From Saururus chinensis (taxonomy: Eukaryota; Streptophyta; Magnoliopsida; Piperales; Saururaceae), in contig CP141142.1 in assembly GCA_035235625.1 (NCBI GenBank), positions 27,662,995-27,726,994 on the forward strand: a stretch of 64,000 bases of DNA. The letters are read 5' to 3'. Below, piece by piece: positions 27,759 through 39,999 of the stretch. Position 1 is the stretch's first letter. Each line of letters starts with the position of its first letter. A program made the translations under genes and the position numbers. The notes below the pieces were generated by a model that had not been told where the DNA came from, did not search any database, and saw only the letters and a list, made by a program, of their open reading frames with translations.

Positions 27759-28831
27759 TATAAGGACATAAGTGTCCTTATGTTATGTATTGGTTTATTT
27801 ATGTGATCAAAATAATATCATTGATGTGTAATTTTAAGTTACTTTATATCTAAAAATGGGGTAAAAAGGAATACTTAAGTCCTTGTTTTTGTCAAGTAAA
27901 AACATCTACACACATCACATTCACCTATTTTAGGGTAAAAGATACGTGAAAGAAGGGTGAGGATTAGAGGTTTTTATATTGCAAAATAAAAAATCTAGTC
28001 AGAATGATCGATTGTTGATGAACTATTGAAAAATATCCGAAAACTATAAGAGCGATAGATCACTTCTGTGAATGATCGATCAACACCCAAAAACACTCTT
28101 TGTTAAATGAAGTTAATAGTTTATTGATTGATTTTTGGGTCAACAGATACATTGATGGAAGAGTCATGAGGTAAAGGATTGGACATGATGGAGAGAAGAC
28201 CTAAAAAACTTAGAGAACTTGTGTGGAGTTGCGCTCATGAGGTTTTGAGAAAGTTTTCTTCTAAAGTTTAAAAATCTCTACCTAAATTAAAAAGAGTGAT
28301 TAGAGGTGATAAGAGAACACAAAAACACAAGTGGGACAAGGTGTTTGCTAAATATTGTTGTTGAGAAGATCAAGGATTGGAAGATTCATTCCAAATGGAG
28401 GAGATGAAAAATCTACTTTGATAAAAGAGCAAAAAGAGGATAAAATCAAGCATGCCGATAAACAATCAAGTGGTTGATTCAGAATTAAAGAGTAGTGTGG
28501 AGAACCAGCCATTTGAAGAAAAATCAGTCTTTTGCCATTGTAATTGGTAATTGTGTAATCTTAGATTTACATAGTGCATAATTAATTTGGACAGTGTCTT
28601 GGGGTTTTTCTGTAATTGGGTTTCAATGTAAAAATTCTTGTGTATTTGTTTGATGACTTGGTTACCAAATTTTTGTTAGAACACATTGGAATTAGGCATG
28701 CTAATTTGGACAAAATATTTGATTATTTTCTTTAGAAAGGGGGAAGATAAATCTTGTAACTTAATTATGAGTTATAGGCACTTTATTTTTGTCCATTTAT
28801 CTATGCCACACACGTAGTTCACAAACCAACA
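27759..28831 (+). mobile_element. Copia LTR, + orientation (3' LTR of the preceding element)
   Basis: It runs from TAAGGACATAAGTGTCC to CACAAACCAACA, about 1.07 kb. Its reverse complement is recognisable at 31760-34060, 34200-34905 and 45509-46681, for example the TGTTGGTTTG start and the GTGTGTGGCA word of those - strand copies. Non-coding. Confidence 0.7.
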
Positions 28832-31759
28832 ATGTCTTGTCAACACCTACGTAGGTTAAACATAGTCAAGATGATGAGGGTTAATAAAACCTGTAGGTTG
28901 TTTGAAAGACTTCCTCTTCTACGTATTCATTTAGAAAAACACTTTTGACATCTATTTGATATACTTTGAATTTTAAATGATAATTCATAGCAAGAAGTAA
29001 TTTAATAGATTAACTTTAGCAGCATGAACAAAAGTTTCATCAAATCACTTCCTTCTACCTTTATAGCCTTGAGCAATAAATCTTGTTTTATTTCCTACCA
29101 CATTACCTTGTTCATTTGTCTTGTTATTATAAATCCACTTTGTACCTATGACATTGTATTATTTAAGTCTAGGAATAAGGAACCATATATCAATCTTAGT
29201 AAATTAATCTAGTTCCTCTTGCATTGTATTAATCTAATTTTTATGTTGAAGTGCTTCATTAATTTTCTTTGGTTCTATAAAAGATACATAACAAGAAATT
29301 TTTATTTGTTCTTCCAATTGATGTCTTGTTTTCACTCCTTCATTGATGTCACTAATCATATTTGTTTAAGGATGGTCTTTTTGAACCTAATTAGGTACTT
29401 GGCTAACTTGAACTTGTGGTTCTTGCTCTTCTTCATGAGCTTCAACATCATTTATATCATCATCATGAACATCCACATGTTCCTGTTCTTTTTTATCTCT
29501 ATCACTAAACACATTTGCGGAATCATCATAATCATAGCAATCATCAATTCTTTGCTTTCCTTTTCCATGTTAAATGTTTTGAGTTTTAATTTGTTTCATC
29601 ATTTATAACTACATTAAAGGACTCCGTGACAGTTTGAGTTCTTTTGTTAAAAATCATGTATCCCTATTTGTCAAAGAATATCTAAGGAAAATTTCATCAT
29701 CACTTTTACTATCAAATTTTTCTAGGGCTTCTCTATCTTTTAAGATCCGACTAGGGCTTCCAAAGACTAAAAAGTTTGATAATGGTTTTTTACCTCTCCA
29801 CAACTAATAAGGTGCCAAACAGGGCTTCTAAAGACTCTAAAAAGTTTGATAATGGTTTTTTACCTCTCCACAACTAATAAGGTGTTTAGACTGTACTAGG
29901 TCTCAAATAGACTATACTGAAGGTGTATGTTGCAGTGTTCATAGCTTCTGCCTACCAAATGCTTTTCATTTAGCTTTACCTAGTCATGTCTTGAATAGTC
30001 TTATTCTTTCTTTCAACTATTTCATTTTTTTGTGGAATTTTAGGGGCGGAGAACTAATGATGAATTTTATATTTGTCACAAAACTCTTTGGACCTAAAGT
30101 TAGTGAATTCACCACCTTTGTCACTTCTAATATTGTGAATGTGTAGGCCACTTGTTTTTTGTATGGTAAGGACAATTATTTTGAATGTGTCAAAAAAATC
30201 TAGCTTCTCTCTAAGAAAATCTACTTAAGTAAACCTTGATAAGTCATCCACCATCATGAGGATGGACTTTTTACCACCCAAACTAGTTGTTTTCATTGGT
30301 CTCATAATGTCCATGTGTATCAACTCTAATGGTATTTCAATTCTCACTTGTTTCAATTTTTTATGATGGGATTTTGACTATTTACCTTTCTGACAAGCAC
30401 CATATACAAAGTTTTCAGGAGTTATCATAACAAGGTCACCTATAATGATCTCTTCCTTTGTTATTTTTGTTAAATCTCTAAAATTCACATGTCATAACCT
30501 TTGATACCACAAGTCTTATCAACCAAGGACAAGTTTGTAAAATAAACAAGATCTAGTAAATAACAATTATTATAAGCTCTTAAACCTTTTACACAAATCA
30601 TTCTAGATTTGTCAATGATATAACAAGCCTTCTTTGAAAACTTCATTGTAAAACCAGAGTGACATATTTGACTAATGCTTAAGAGACTAGCTTTCAAACC
30701 ACTAACATACAAGGTATTAGCAAAATCAGGTAATCTAGAAACTTTCAATGTGCCTACCCATCTATTTTTATGGTACTTTCATATCAAAATGTAACTTTGA
30801 TATCATAGTTCTCTACCAAATTAATAAACATAGATTTGTTATTGGTCATGCGCTTTGAACATCAACTATCTGAGTACCACATGTTAGAATGTTCAGTTTT
30901 AATGGCGGTGTGCACTATATAACATTTTACTTCTTTTTTTACACAAATTGTTTTTGTTTTCACAAATTTTTGAAGATCTCTCAAGTTTTTATTATGTTTT
31001 GCATTCTTAAGAGTTTTTGCATTAACTTTTTGTTCTTTTTTGTGATTACCATTATGGGAAAACTTAAGAGAGTCTCTTAGTGAATCATGTGTGTCAGCCC
31101 TATGTCCAAGATTTTAAACTTTTGTCTTATGTTCCCTTAAGTTTCTCCCCATCAATGAGATTTATCTAAGCAAATCAATTTTAGCATTATCACTAACACT
31201 TTGTAGTATCTTAACTAATTTGTTCTTGTTTGGCTCAAATTTAGTCACAAGTTCATTCTTTAGCAATTGTTTTCCTACCAAAAGTTGAAAAGTTGAAGTA
31301 CTACCTTCATTATCATACAAATTTATAGCCTTAACAAATTTAGTGCTTCCTAGGAAACTTTGTATTCTTATGTTCCACATACCCTAAATCATTCTTGTCA
31401 CTTCCATATTGTCCACAAGAGAGAAGTTTATCAAGTTTTTCTTGCCATTGACATACTCTTTCAATTTTAAATTAGATGTTTTCATATATTCTTCAAAATT
31501 TTCAATTTTCTCAAGTAATTCAAGATTTTTTGTATTACATAAGTATTTGTTATGCACAAGTTGAGAATTCTCATGTTTCATAGCACAAAAGTTTGCTCTA
31601 TGCATTTTCAATTTATAAAAAATATGATTATTCTTGCCACAAAAAAAAATTGAAACAAATAAAGACAAGCTAAACATGTTTTAGAATTCCATGGCAATAG
31701 AAAGCACAATTCAATACTAGACAAATCTTAAAAATATTCAAATAACCTCAGCTACCACT
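28832..31759 (-). mobile_element. Ty1/copia internal region, - strand
   Basis: On the - strand, in order: a gag-like coiled region (31677-31162, with KMHRANFCAMKHENSQLV), gag-pre-integrase (30748-30485, with LYVSGLKASLLSISQICHSG), integrase (about 30400-29750, MMVDDLSRFT), and reverse transcriptase (about 29700-28832). Many breaks. Its primer-side border with the LTR at 31760 carries a TGGTAGCTGAGG word where copia primer sites lie. Confidence 0.75.
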
Positions 31760-34060
31760 TGTTGGTTTGCTAACTATGTGTGTGGCATAGACTGATAGAG
31801 AAACATAAAGTGTCTCTAACTTACAATTAATGTTATGCCCCAACTTTTTCGATTAACTTAAAAGTTGGAATTTCGTAAAATTTGTAAGCAAAGAGAGCCT
31901 AGATCAATTGTGTATAAATAAGAAACTCTTAAGAGTATTAAAGTACAAAAGTACAAAATTTCAAAAGTTAGGGCGATGCACACCATGAAATCATTTCAAC
32001 ATAAATATACAATGCATACAAAAATATTGTTAAACAAAATCCGGCGTATCGGCCCATTTTTCCACAGCAGGGGAATGATAAATCATATAACAAATTCATA
32101 ACTCAGAATTTAAAGTCAAACCATTTGCATAGCTTAAAACAAATACATTTCATTCACAGAATGTTGTCAATACTAAAACAATATACACCCGTGCTCCTGG
32201 GGCAATAGGATCTGAAGAAGAGGGGTTTTCCCATTATATTCTAACTCCTGAGCGTGCTAAAAGCCTCATTAGGTAGCATCTAAGAGTAATAAACTCCGAT
32301 AGTTCTTGGGTTGCATGCTCAAGAACTACCCATCAAATTCCAAATTTTTAAAATGAAAGGAATAATCAAATGATATTCAAATAATTAGTGATAAAAATAT
32401 GATTTAGAACCACCTACTCTCGTGAGGCCTTCGCTCTTTGTCTGCTTAAGTGCAGCAGGCGGAAATTCCTCTTGCACTTAGATAATCTCCTTGTCCAGCT
32501 TGGGTAGAACCTCCCCTAGCACTAAGATAATCTCCTTGTTTGGCTTGACCTTCCCTAGTGGTAGGACGATCTCTGCTTCTGGCCCGAGAGTGGTAGACAA
32601 GGCCTCTTCTTGCCCCTGGCCATTCACCCCTTTTAGAGATGCTAACTTGAAAAATGGATCCCCGCGATGTAGGGCATCCTTGAATTAGTTAGAATGAGTT
32701 TTTGAATGGAAGGAAAAGGGCAAGAAATGGCTTAGAAACTCATGTTAAATGCATAGAAATGGGAATAAAATAGAGAAAATGGTAGGAGAAAGGAGCTAGG
32801 GGCGACCCCTCTCCTTGTATAGATGAAAGTCCTCGTTGGATGCGCACCATGTGGCGCATATTCAATCATCAACCCATAGCCATACCGTGGGTTGTCTTGC
32901 CTCGATGCGGTAGGCCATGTCCTGCCACATTGTGGCAGGTGAGAGCTGGCGTTCTGGTGTCAGCTTGTAAAACTTCATAATTTGCTACCCTAATCGGATT
33001 CGTGTGTTCTTCATTCTGTGGGCTCGTATCGAGGAGCCCTTCGAAACAAGACCATAGAAGGGCATGTTTCCCCGTGAATGCAACCTAGGTCCAGACCATG
33101 GCACACTTAACGAGGCCATAGCCCATAACTCAAGTGTCAAAATTTTGCTTTCTTGGGCCTGCTACAATTATCTCTCTGAGCCCTATGAACGATCTATTAG
33201 GTTAAAAAAGGAGATTGAGGCTAAAATAATGTCAATTTGATACACAAAGCTTGTTGGACCAAAAACTTAAAATAAGTTCAAAGGTTTATTTTTAAAAAAA
33301 ATTCAGGGTGTTACAATTAAGTTACAAGATTTATCTTCCTTTTTTTTTTAATCATAGATTTTGTTCAAATTAATGTAATGGGAATTTGCAATTAAATCAG
33401 CAAGCAAACACATAAGAATTTTTATATGTAAACCTAACTAAGGGAAAACCACATGACTACAAAATTACCAATTACAAAGACAAAAAGACCCAATTTTCTT
33501 CAAACTACTGGTCCTCTACGCCAATCTTAAATTCTAAAGCAACCACTATTTGGTTGTTTATAGGTCATAGCTTGATCTTTTCCTCTTTGTGCTATTAAAT
33601 CAAAGTATATCTTTCATCTTGGAATAAATCTTCTATTCTCCTTGATCTTCTCAATAATAATCTTCAACAAACACCATACCTCATATGTGTTTTTGTGCTC
33701 TTATCTCACCTCTAATCATTTATTTTTAATTTAGGTAGAAACTTTCTCACTCTAGAAAATTAATTCTCTCAAAACTCTATTAGAGAAACTCTACACAAGC
33801 ACTCTAAGTTTTCTAGGTCTTCTCTCCTATCTTCATCACATCCCAATCCCTTTATATAGACTCCCATGTCTTAAAAGGAATATGACTCTAACTAGGAATC
33901 CAAATCAAATGAGAAAAGTTTAATTTAAGCAACTCTGCACTCAATCAAGTGATCATTCCACAGGGTGACTGATCGATTCCTATTCCTTTCCCTTATGACT
34001 CTTCCATCAATCGACCCTCATCGATAAACTCTCGGCTTTGTTTAACAAAAAGTGTTTTAT
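31760..34060 (-). mobile_element. Copia 5' LTR (- strand), holding a nested LTR
   Basis: It begins TGTTGGTTTGCTAACTATG in + coordinates and continues after the nested 31831-33315 insertion with the same LTR sequence seen at 45600-46500 (CAAGAATTTTTATATG, then CTTCTCAATAA). About 810 bp once the nested element is set aside. Confidence 0.65.
31831..33315 (-). mobile_element. Solo gypsy LTR with ATTAA target duplication
   Basis: Both ends are clean. ATTAA at 31826-31830 and again at 33316-33320 flank a 1485-bp TG...CA element inside the copia LTR. Read on the - strand it starts TGTAACACCCTGAATTT and ends TTGGGGCATAACA, typical of Tekay/Del-like gypsy LTRs. A TATA-like CTATACAAGGAGAGG lies near 32815 in that orientation. 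No internal region, hence a solo LTR. Confidence 0.75.
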
Positions 34061-34199
34061 GAATTACACATTGGGAGTAAGTGACTCAGAAGTGTAGTCA
34101 TGGTAATGGAATATTTATCTTCTTGTGCTTTTGTGCATGATTATATATGTTATGGTTTGTTTTTATTCTTATGTCTTACAATCAATGAAATGATGTTCA

Positions 34200-34905
34200 T
34201 GTTGGTTTGTTGGACAATGTGTGTGGCACAAATAAACTAAGAAAATAAAGTGCCTCTAACTCTCAATTACTTTACAAGATTTATTTTTCCCTTTAAACAA
34301 AATAAACCATTTTTTTTTCAATTTAACATTCCTAATTCCAATGTGTTTTAACGAGAAATTTGCAATCAAATTAGCAAATAATTCATACAAGAATTTTTAC
34401 ATTTTAACCCAACTAGGGAAAAAGGATAGGATACTCCACCTATATCATCTATGCACTATGTAAATTTTAGATTACATAATTATTGATTACATAGACAAAA
34501 GACTCATTTTTCTTCAACTGGTTGGTTCTTTGCACCACTCTTAAATTTTAAATCAACCACTCCTTGGTAGTTTATCGATCATAGCTTGATATTCTTCTCT
34601 TTTGTTCTTACTTGATCAAAATAGATCTTTCATTTCCCCCTTAGAATAAATCTTCTATTTACTTGATCTTCTCAATAACAAGTTTTAGGAAACACCATGT
34701 GTTTTGTGTATTAATCTCACCTCTAATCACTCTTTTTGATTTATGAAAAAAAATTTCTTATTCTAAAAGACAACTCTTTCAAAAGTCCATGAAAGAGACT
34801 CCACACAAGTTTTTCAGGTTTTCTTGGTATTTTTATCATGTTTCAACCCCTTCTTATAGATTCGCAAACCCTAAAGAAAAAAGTATATAATTTGGAATTG
34901 TAATC
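34200..34905 (-). mobile_element. Copia LTR fragment, - orientation
   Basis: It begins TGTTGGTTTGTTGGACAATG and follows the copia LTR family (GTGCCTCTAACTC, CAAGAATTTTTACAT, CTCACCTCTAATCACTC). It sits beside but separate from the 31760-34060 LTR. Confidence 0.6.
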
Positions 34906-36971
34906 TTGCAAAGTCGAATCCATAAGGATTGCCTTTGCATGACTATAACAATGATTACAAAATTGAAGGAGTAAAGAAAAATTAAGAGGGAGAGTAGAAA
35001 AGTATTGAGGTAATAAAAGTTTTTAGATGAAATTCAATAATATAAAACACTTAGGCATTAAGGATCATTGCAACATATAGTAATGTTCTTCATTTATTAT
35101 GTTATTTCAGTTAGAATCGAATGAATATTTTATTTAACCGGAACATATGAACATTTAAAGCAAAAACAATGATAGAGAATACTTTGGATGGATGAAGGAT
35201 TAAAAGAATTATTTCTTTAAGAATTTTATGTATCAAAACCACAAAAGATAAGGAAAGAGTGTCTTCAAGCATCTTGTGTATTACAATTACAACAAAATAA
35301 GAAGAAGAATATTAAATAGACATCACTTCAAATAACTAATATTTACTTGAAATCATTAATGAAACATGAATAGAACTCCATCATATTGTTGCTAATCATC
35401 TTTAATCACCTCTACAAAAGATGAGAAGAAAAATAAGAGAAGAGAGCTCCAACAAGGAGGGGATGATGATTCTCCCACATCCACAACTCTTTTTATATGA
35501 GTAGAAGGGGTTGCTTGAAAGGGGAAGGTACAATCATATCAATTGATTGCTTTTTGATTAATTGTTTGATTGGTTGCTTCTTTGGCAATGATTAGATTCT
35601 AAATAAATCAATAGTTTATTATGTAAATAAGAATTTTTTACTTTTTCTATAATTGTCCAATCAGCCTCGTCATCTTTCCTTATATATATATCAATCATAA
35701 TAACTAAAAAGATCCTCCATGTGCTGCCCTCTGGTTAATTGACTATTTGTCTATTTGTATGTTAGATTTGACCCATATATCTTTAGAATTATAAATTTCA
35801 ATAAGAAATAATGATTGTAGCTAGGAAAATCTTCTTTCTAATCACACTAAAATCATATAAATAGGAATTTTCTATAGAAAGATATGACTTAAATACTAAA
35901 GTCGTATCAATATGTCTAAATTAGCTCCTTACCAAATTTGGTTCTCTTGATGCAAATATAAAATTGAATGGGTCTACGTGGTTATAATAGACCATTACAT
36001 GCATGTTTAAACCATTAAGAACTCATTCTTAAACCACTGAATAGCTTTAGGTAGTTGATTTCACTTCCTCTTCTACTTAGATCTTGTCAAGGCTTATTTG
36101 GATATGTAAACACAATAGAGGTCCAACTCACCTATTCAAAATATAAATGCCCCAAATAAGTAATAAATTAACACAAAATAGAATTACAATTCAAGATTTG
36201 AAAATACTTAATTTAACATTATTTTAGTGCATCAAATCCCCCCCCCCCCCAACTAGCATATTGCTAGTCTCTAACAATCTATGCATTTGAAACAAGAAAT
36301 AATTAAAAACAAAATGTGAAAGCATGCCACTTTTATAACCCATCGTTACTATAATTAGTGGATGAGTTGTGTCTTGTGAGGGTTTGTAGTGAATATACTC
36401 ACAAAATTCAAAAATTCATGGGTTGCCTCTTATGACGAGCTAAGTTTTACACCTTTAGCCAAACGGAACATAGAAGAGAAGAAAAAAAATATGAGTGACA
36501 ATGTTATTAAGTTAAGTTGATGAAGTAAAGACTAAGATAATAACTATAAAGCAAAACCAAAGAACCCCTTCATCCCCACTTAGAAAACATCAAACTTTAC
36601 AATTAACTCTAAAATACTCAAGCACTAATTTTCATTGATTAAATTTTTAAAAAATATTCATGAAAGTCCAAACCATTAAATATCTATGTAGATAAACTTT
36701 TAAAACAATGTGTTAGTGAGCCAAGGTAAACTTTTGACAAGATAATTAGAGGATCAGTCTCCTAACATAAATAGCAAAAAGAACCAATTGCAAACTTAGA
36801 AACCTCTCTGAGATAAAAAGCGATTTGAATGTTTGCTTTAATTCCTCGTGGGCTTTATCTATGATATTCCAGTGTGTTTGTGTTTTTACAACAATGGCTT
36901 CGCCCTATTTTACAAAAGAAAACATCATTTTAAAACTTTATTTTTTTCCCTTTTTTTATATGATCTCCATC
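34906..36971. other. AT-rich intergenic DNA, no gene recognised
   Basis: It contains AAGTCGAATCCATAAGGATTG near 34911, a word that recurs in plant retroelement leaders, but no domain or paired terminus. A 13-base C run lies at 36238-36250. Nothing else supported. Confidence 0.35.
36238..36250. repeat. C homopolymer
   Basis: Thirteen consecutive C in AT-rich surroundings. Confidence 0.85.
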
Positions 36972-37689
36972 TGTAATGCCCGAGATTTTTCACCCATTTT
37001 CCTTAAAATTCACGGAATTTTTTTTTTTTGCAATATAACGTCTGTAAATCGGAGGAAAAATGACGAAACCAAAACCTGATAAAACAGTTTATAATTTAAA
37101 ACACTAAACATCCACATACGGTCAATCATTGTACGGCCAAAGCAAATATCATTAGGCGCTACTCGAAAACACACATACGAATAAATTTGCTATGATCATA
37201 GACTTTTAAATACAAATCACTTCCAGACATCCCTGAGTACAAGTCCCATAACAGTCCACCGACTGATCCAAATGAAAGTCCAGAATAAACATCATGATGT
37301 CTCGTCTCACCCAATACAGGAGATCGTGGCACAAATAACTCGCAAAGAGTCAAGCAGATACCTAAGTCAACGGGAATCAATCCACCGTTGAAACGAGCGT
37401 CCATCTCCAGGAGCTCTCCGCACAACCTGCAAAACCTCCCGTACAATGGGGCTAAAAATAGTAGGGTGAGGATTTTCATACTCAGTAGAAAAATACCCAG
37501 TAGGGGAAATCCCAAACGGTGAACTCCAAGTTCAGAAATCATGCGTCATGCAACACAAACATGAAGCAGTCAACACAATATAATCATAACATGCTCAAAC
37601 GCATACGATCATACCAAAGGCACCATCGTGCCACAGACATACCGAAGGCACCATCGTGCCAAAATCATACTGTCCAATCAACTTACACA

Positions 37690-38100
37690 AACACCCTTAT
37701 CCAGGGTCATACAAACTTACTCGTACCACTGTACGCATACTCATACAACATACACATACTTGTACGACCTTACTCGTACAATCATATGCTTACTCATACA
37801 GCTTACACATACATGTACGACCTTACTCGTACAATCAGACTCATACAACCTTACTCGTACAATCTGCACAAAATCATACTTACTGTCTTACTCAGAAACA
37901 TATTCTCACAATCGTACTCTTACTCTTACAGTCGTGCTCATACTCATACGCTTACAGTCCTGCTCATACACACTCTTACAGTCCTACTCATACACACTCT
38001 TATAGTCTTACTCATACTCATACACTTACAGTCCTGCTCATACACATACAGTCGTACTCACACTCGTACAGTCGTACTCATACACAATCGTACACATATC
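37690..38100 (+). repeat. CATAC/ACTCGTAC-rich short-period array
   Basis: Repeats of TACTCGTACAATC, CTTACTCATACA and CACTCTTACAGTC. All three + frames stay open over much of it and give Ser/Tyr/His/Thr-rich peptides, as expected from the repeat. Part of the giant LTR. Confidence 0.75.
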
Positions 38101-38331
38101 AACGACCACTAAAGCTCATTACAACTAATAGGCTCCAGCGTCGAAAAGGAAAAGAATGCCACTGGGGCAACACCTTAACCTCCAAGGAGTGACTAGACGC
38201 CATGGACTTTTCCGAAGGTAAGGCACACCAATGCTCATGGGGCACTGGATCAAATAGGTAAGAGTAGATCCATGATACTACTTACCTGAGCGCGCAAACA
38301 TAAACACCCACACATAAGGGGTCATACAGTT

Positions 38332-38465
38332 GCCCACCATAATGGGTCTTATAGTGCCATAGAATCGCCCACCATAATGGGTCTTATAGTGCCAGAGAAT
38401 TGCCCACCATAATGGGTCTTATAGTGCCAGAGAATCGCCCACCATAATGGGTCTTATAGTGCCAT
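38332..38465 (+). repeat. 35-bp tandem repeat, four copies
   Basis: Units start at 38332, 38367, 38402 and 38437, each GCCCACCATAATGGGTCTTA plus TAGTGCCAGAGAATC-like sequence. Nearly identical, so recently amplified. Each unit has a small CCCACCATAATGGG dyad. Confidence 0.9.
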
Positions 38466-38541
38466 TGCCACTCTTGGGCAAAAAACATACAGTGCCACTT
38501 GGGCAGAAACATACAGTGCCACTCTTGGGCAGAATCATACA

Positions 38542-38790
38542 ACGCTCTCAACAGAGCATCAAACGTCTGGGCTTACACAGCACACAGACCAAATCAGAAA
38601 CATACGTCGCTCTCAATAGAGCATCAGACGTCTGGGCTTCATACAGCACGCAGACAAAGTCAGAAACGTACATCACTCTCAACAGAGCATCAAACGTCTG
38701 GGCTTATACAGCACACAGACCAAATCAGAAACAACGTCGCTCTCAGCAGAGCATCAGACGTCCGATGCCCTATACAGCACACAGACAACA
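38542..38790 (+). repeat. ~65-bp tandem repeat, four copies
   Basis: Units near 38542, 38607, 38673 and 38737 share CTCTCAACAGAGCATC, ACGTCTGGGCTT and CAGCACACAGAC. Part of the giant LTR. Confidence 0.85.
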
Positions 38791-39531
38791 TCCCGCAGGA
38801 TAAACACCATGGCAAGACATGATAAATGCTCGGCCGACTCATTAGCGGCAAGCTCAAACACGGAACTTAATCCGTCGAACCCTCATGTCTCAAACTCACA
38901 ACGCTATCATTAGCTGTGCTTATAATTCAAGTTTGAATTAAGTACATTATGCGGTACAATTATGCCACACAACTCACAGTCCTCGACTGGTCAAACTGAA
39001 GCTGAGCCCGATCCGAAACCCAAGTTCATCAGGGCAGCAGACTTCACTTACCCGTCCACATCATGGACAAAACTCATCGTACACCAAACCCTTACAGTCT
39101 TACACTTCGCCATCCATCTTATGGCCAAAACCTCTTACACTGACATCCTCAAATAACGCTCCTCAAAGCCAACCCAGTTGTCGCCCTCTTACTTATATCT
39201 TCACTTATTATACTTACTTTTCACTTCATAATATGTACGTTATGCTTGTACAATTATAAACACTCTTATTGTCTGACAGTTACCCACCATACCATCCAAC
39301 CCGAACCGATCCATTCTAATCCTTGCCCGTCATACTCATATCCTCTACCATACGCTTACACAACTGTATCCAAATCCAGACAAAGCCTCTGTCACCTCTT
39401 ACTGTCCATCGCCCATACCTCTGCCCACATACACTTACACACATCCAAAGCATAGGCAAAATGCCATCATACATACGTATGTCTCACACATACGTATAAC
39501 ATACACATACGGTCATACATACATAACTTAC

Positions 39532-39790
39532 AAACATGCACGCTAGCCATCACTAGCACATGCATACACACGTCAAACATGCACGCTAGCCATCACTAGC
39601 ACATGCATCCATCAAACGTACACGCTAGTCATCACTAGCACATGCACACACATTCATACATACTTCAAACATGCACGCTAGCCATCACTAGCTCATGCAT
39701 ACATCAACATATACGCTAGTCATCACTAGCACATGCATAATTCATACGTAGCATACTGACATATTTGCTAGCCATTGCCAGCGCATACAT
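39532..39790 (+). repeat. ~40-50-bp minisatellite, six copies
   Basis: Units built on CATGCACGCTAGCCATCACT plus AGCACATGCAT, near 39532, 39574, 39613, 39666, 39713 and 39765, with spacer length varying. Confidence 0.8.
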
Positions 39791-39999
39791 AATCCACATC
39801 CATAAAACGTGCATACATCTCATGCATATCAATCATACCATACAATCATGCTTACACGCACATCATGCAATCGGATCGTTACTTACATCCAAGCATGGAA
39901 TCATACAATCCTAGCATGTTGCTACTCATTCAAAGCATGCTTCATGAAATTACGAGTTCAAAGCTCCCCTACCTCGTAATCATGACGTTCGATGGCGAG

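Noticed and set aside
29024-29608. Hydrophobic + strand frames resembling membrane proteins
   Set aside because: Antisense of copia reverse transcriptase; AT-rich antisense gives Phe/Ile/Leu-rich translations.
37519-38192. Overlapping + strand frames of up to 197 codons rich in Ser, Tyr, His and Thr
   Set aside because: Translation of a short CATAC-type repeat; all three frames are open for the same reason.
38332-39790. Regular repeats that could suggest a CRISPR array
   Set aside because: Plant nuclear DNA. Repeats are contiguous tandem units without unique spacers of constant length, and no cas genes are present.
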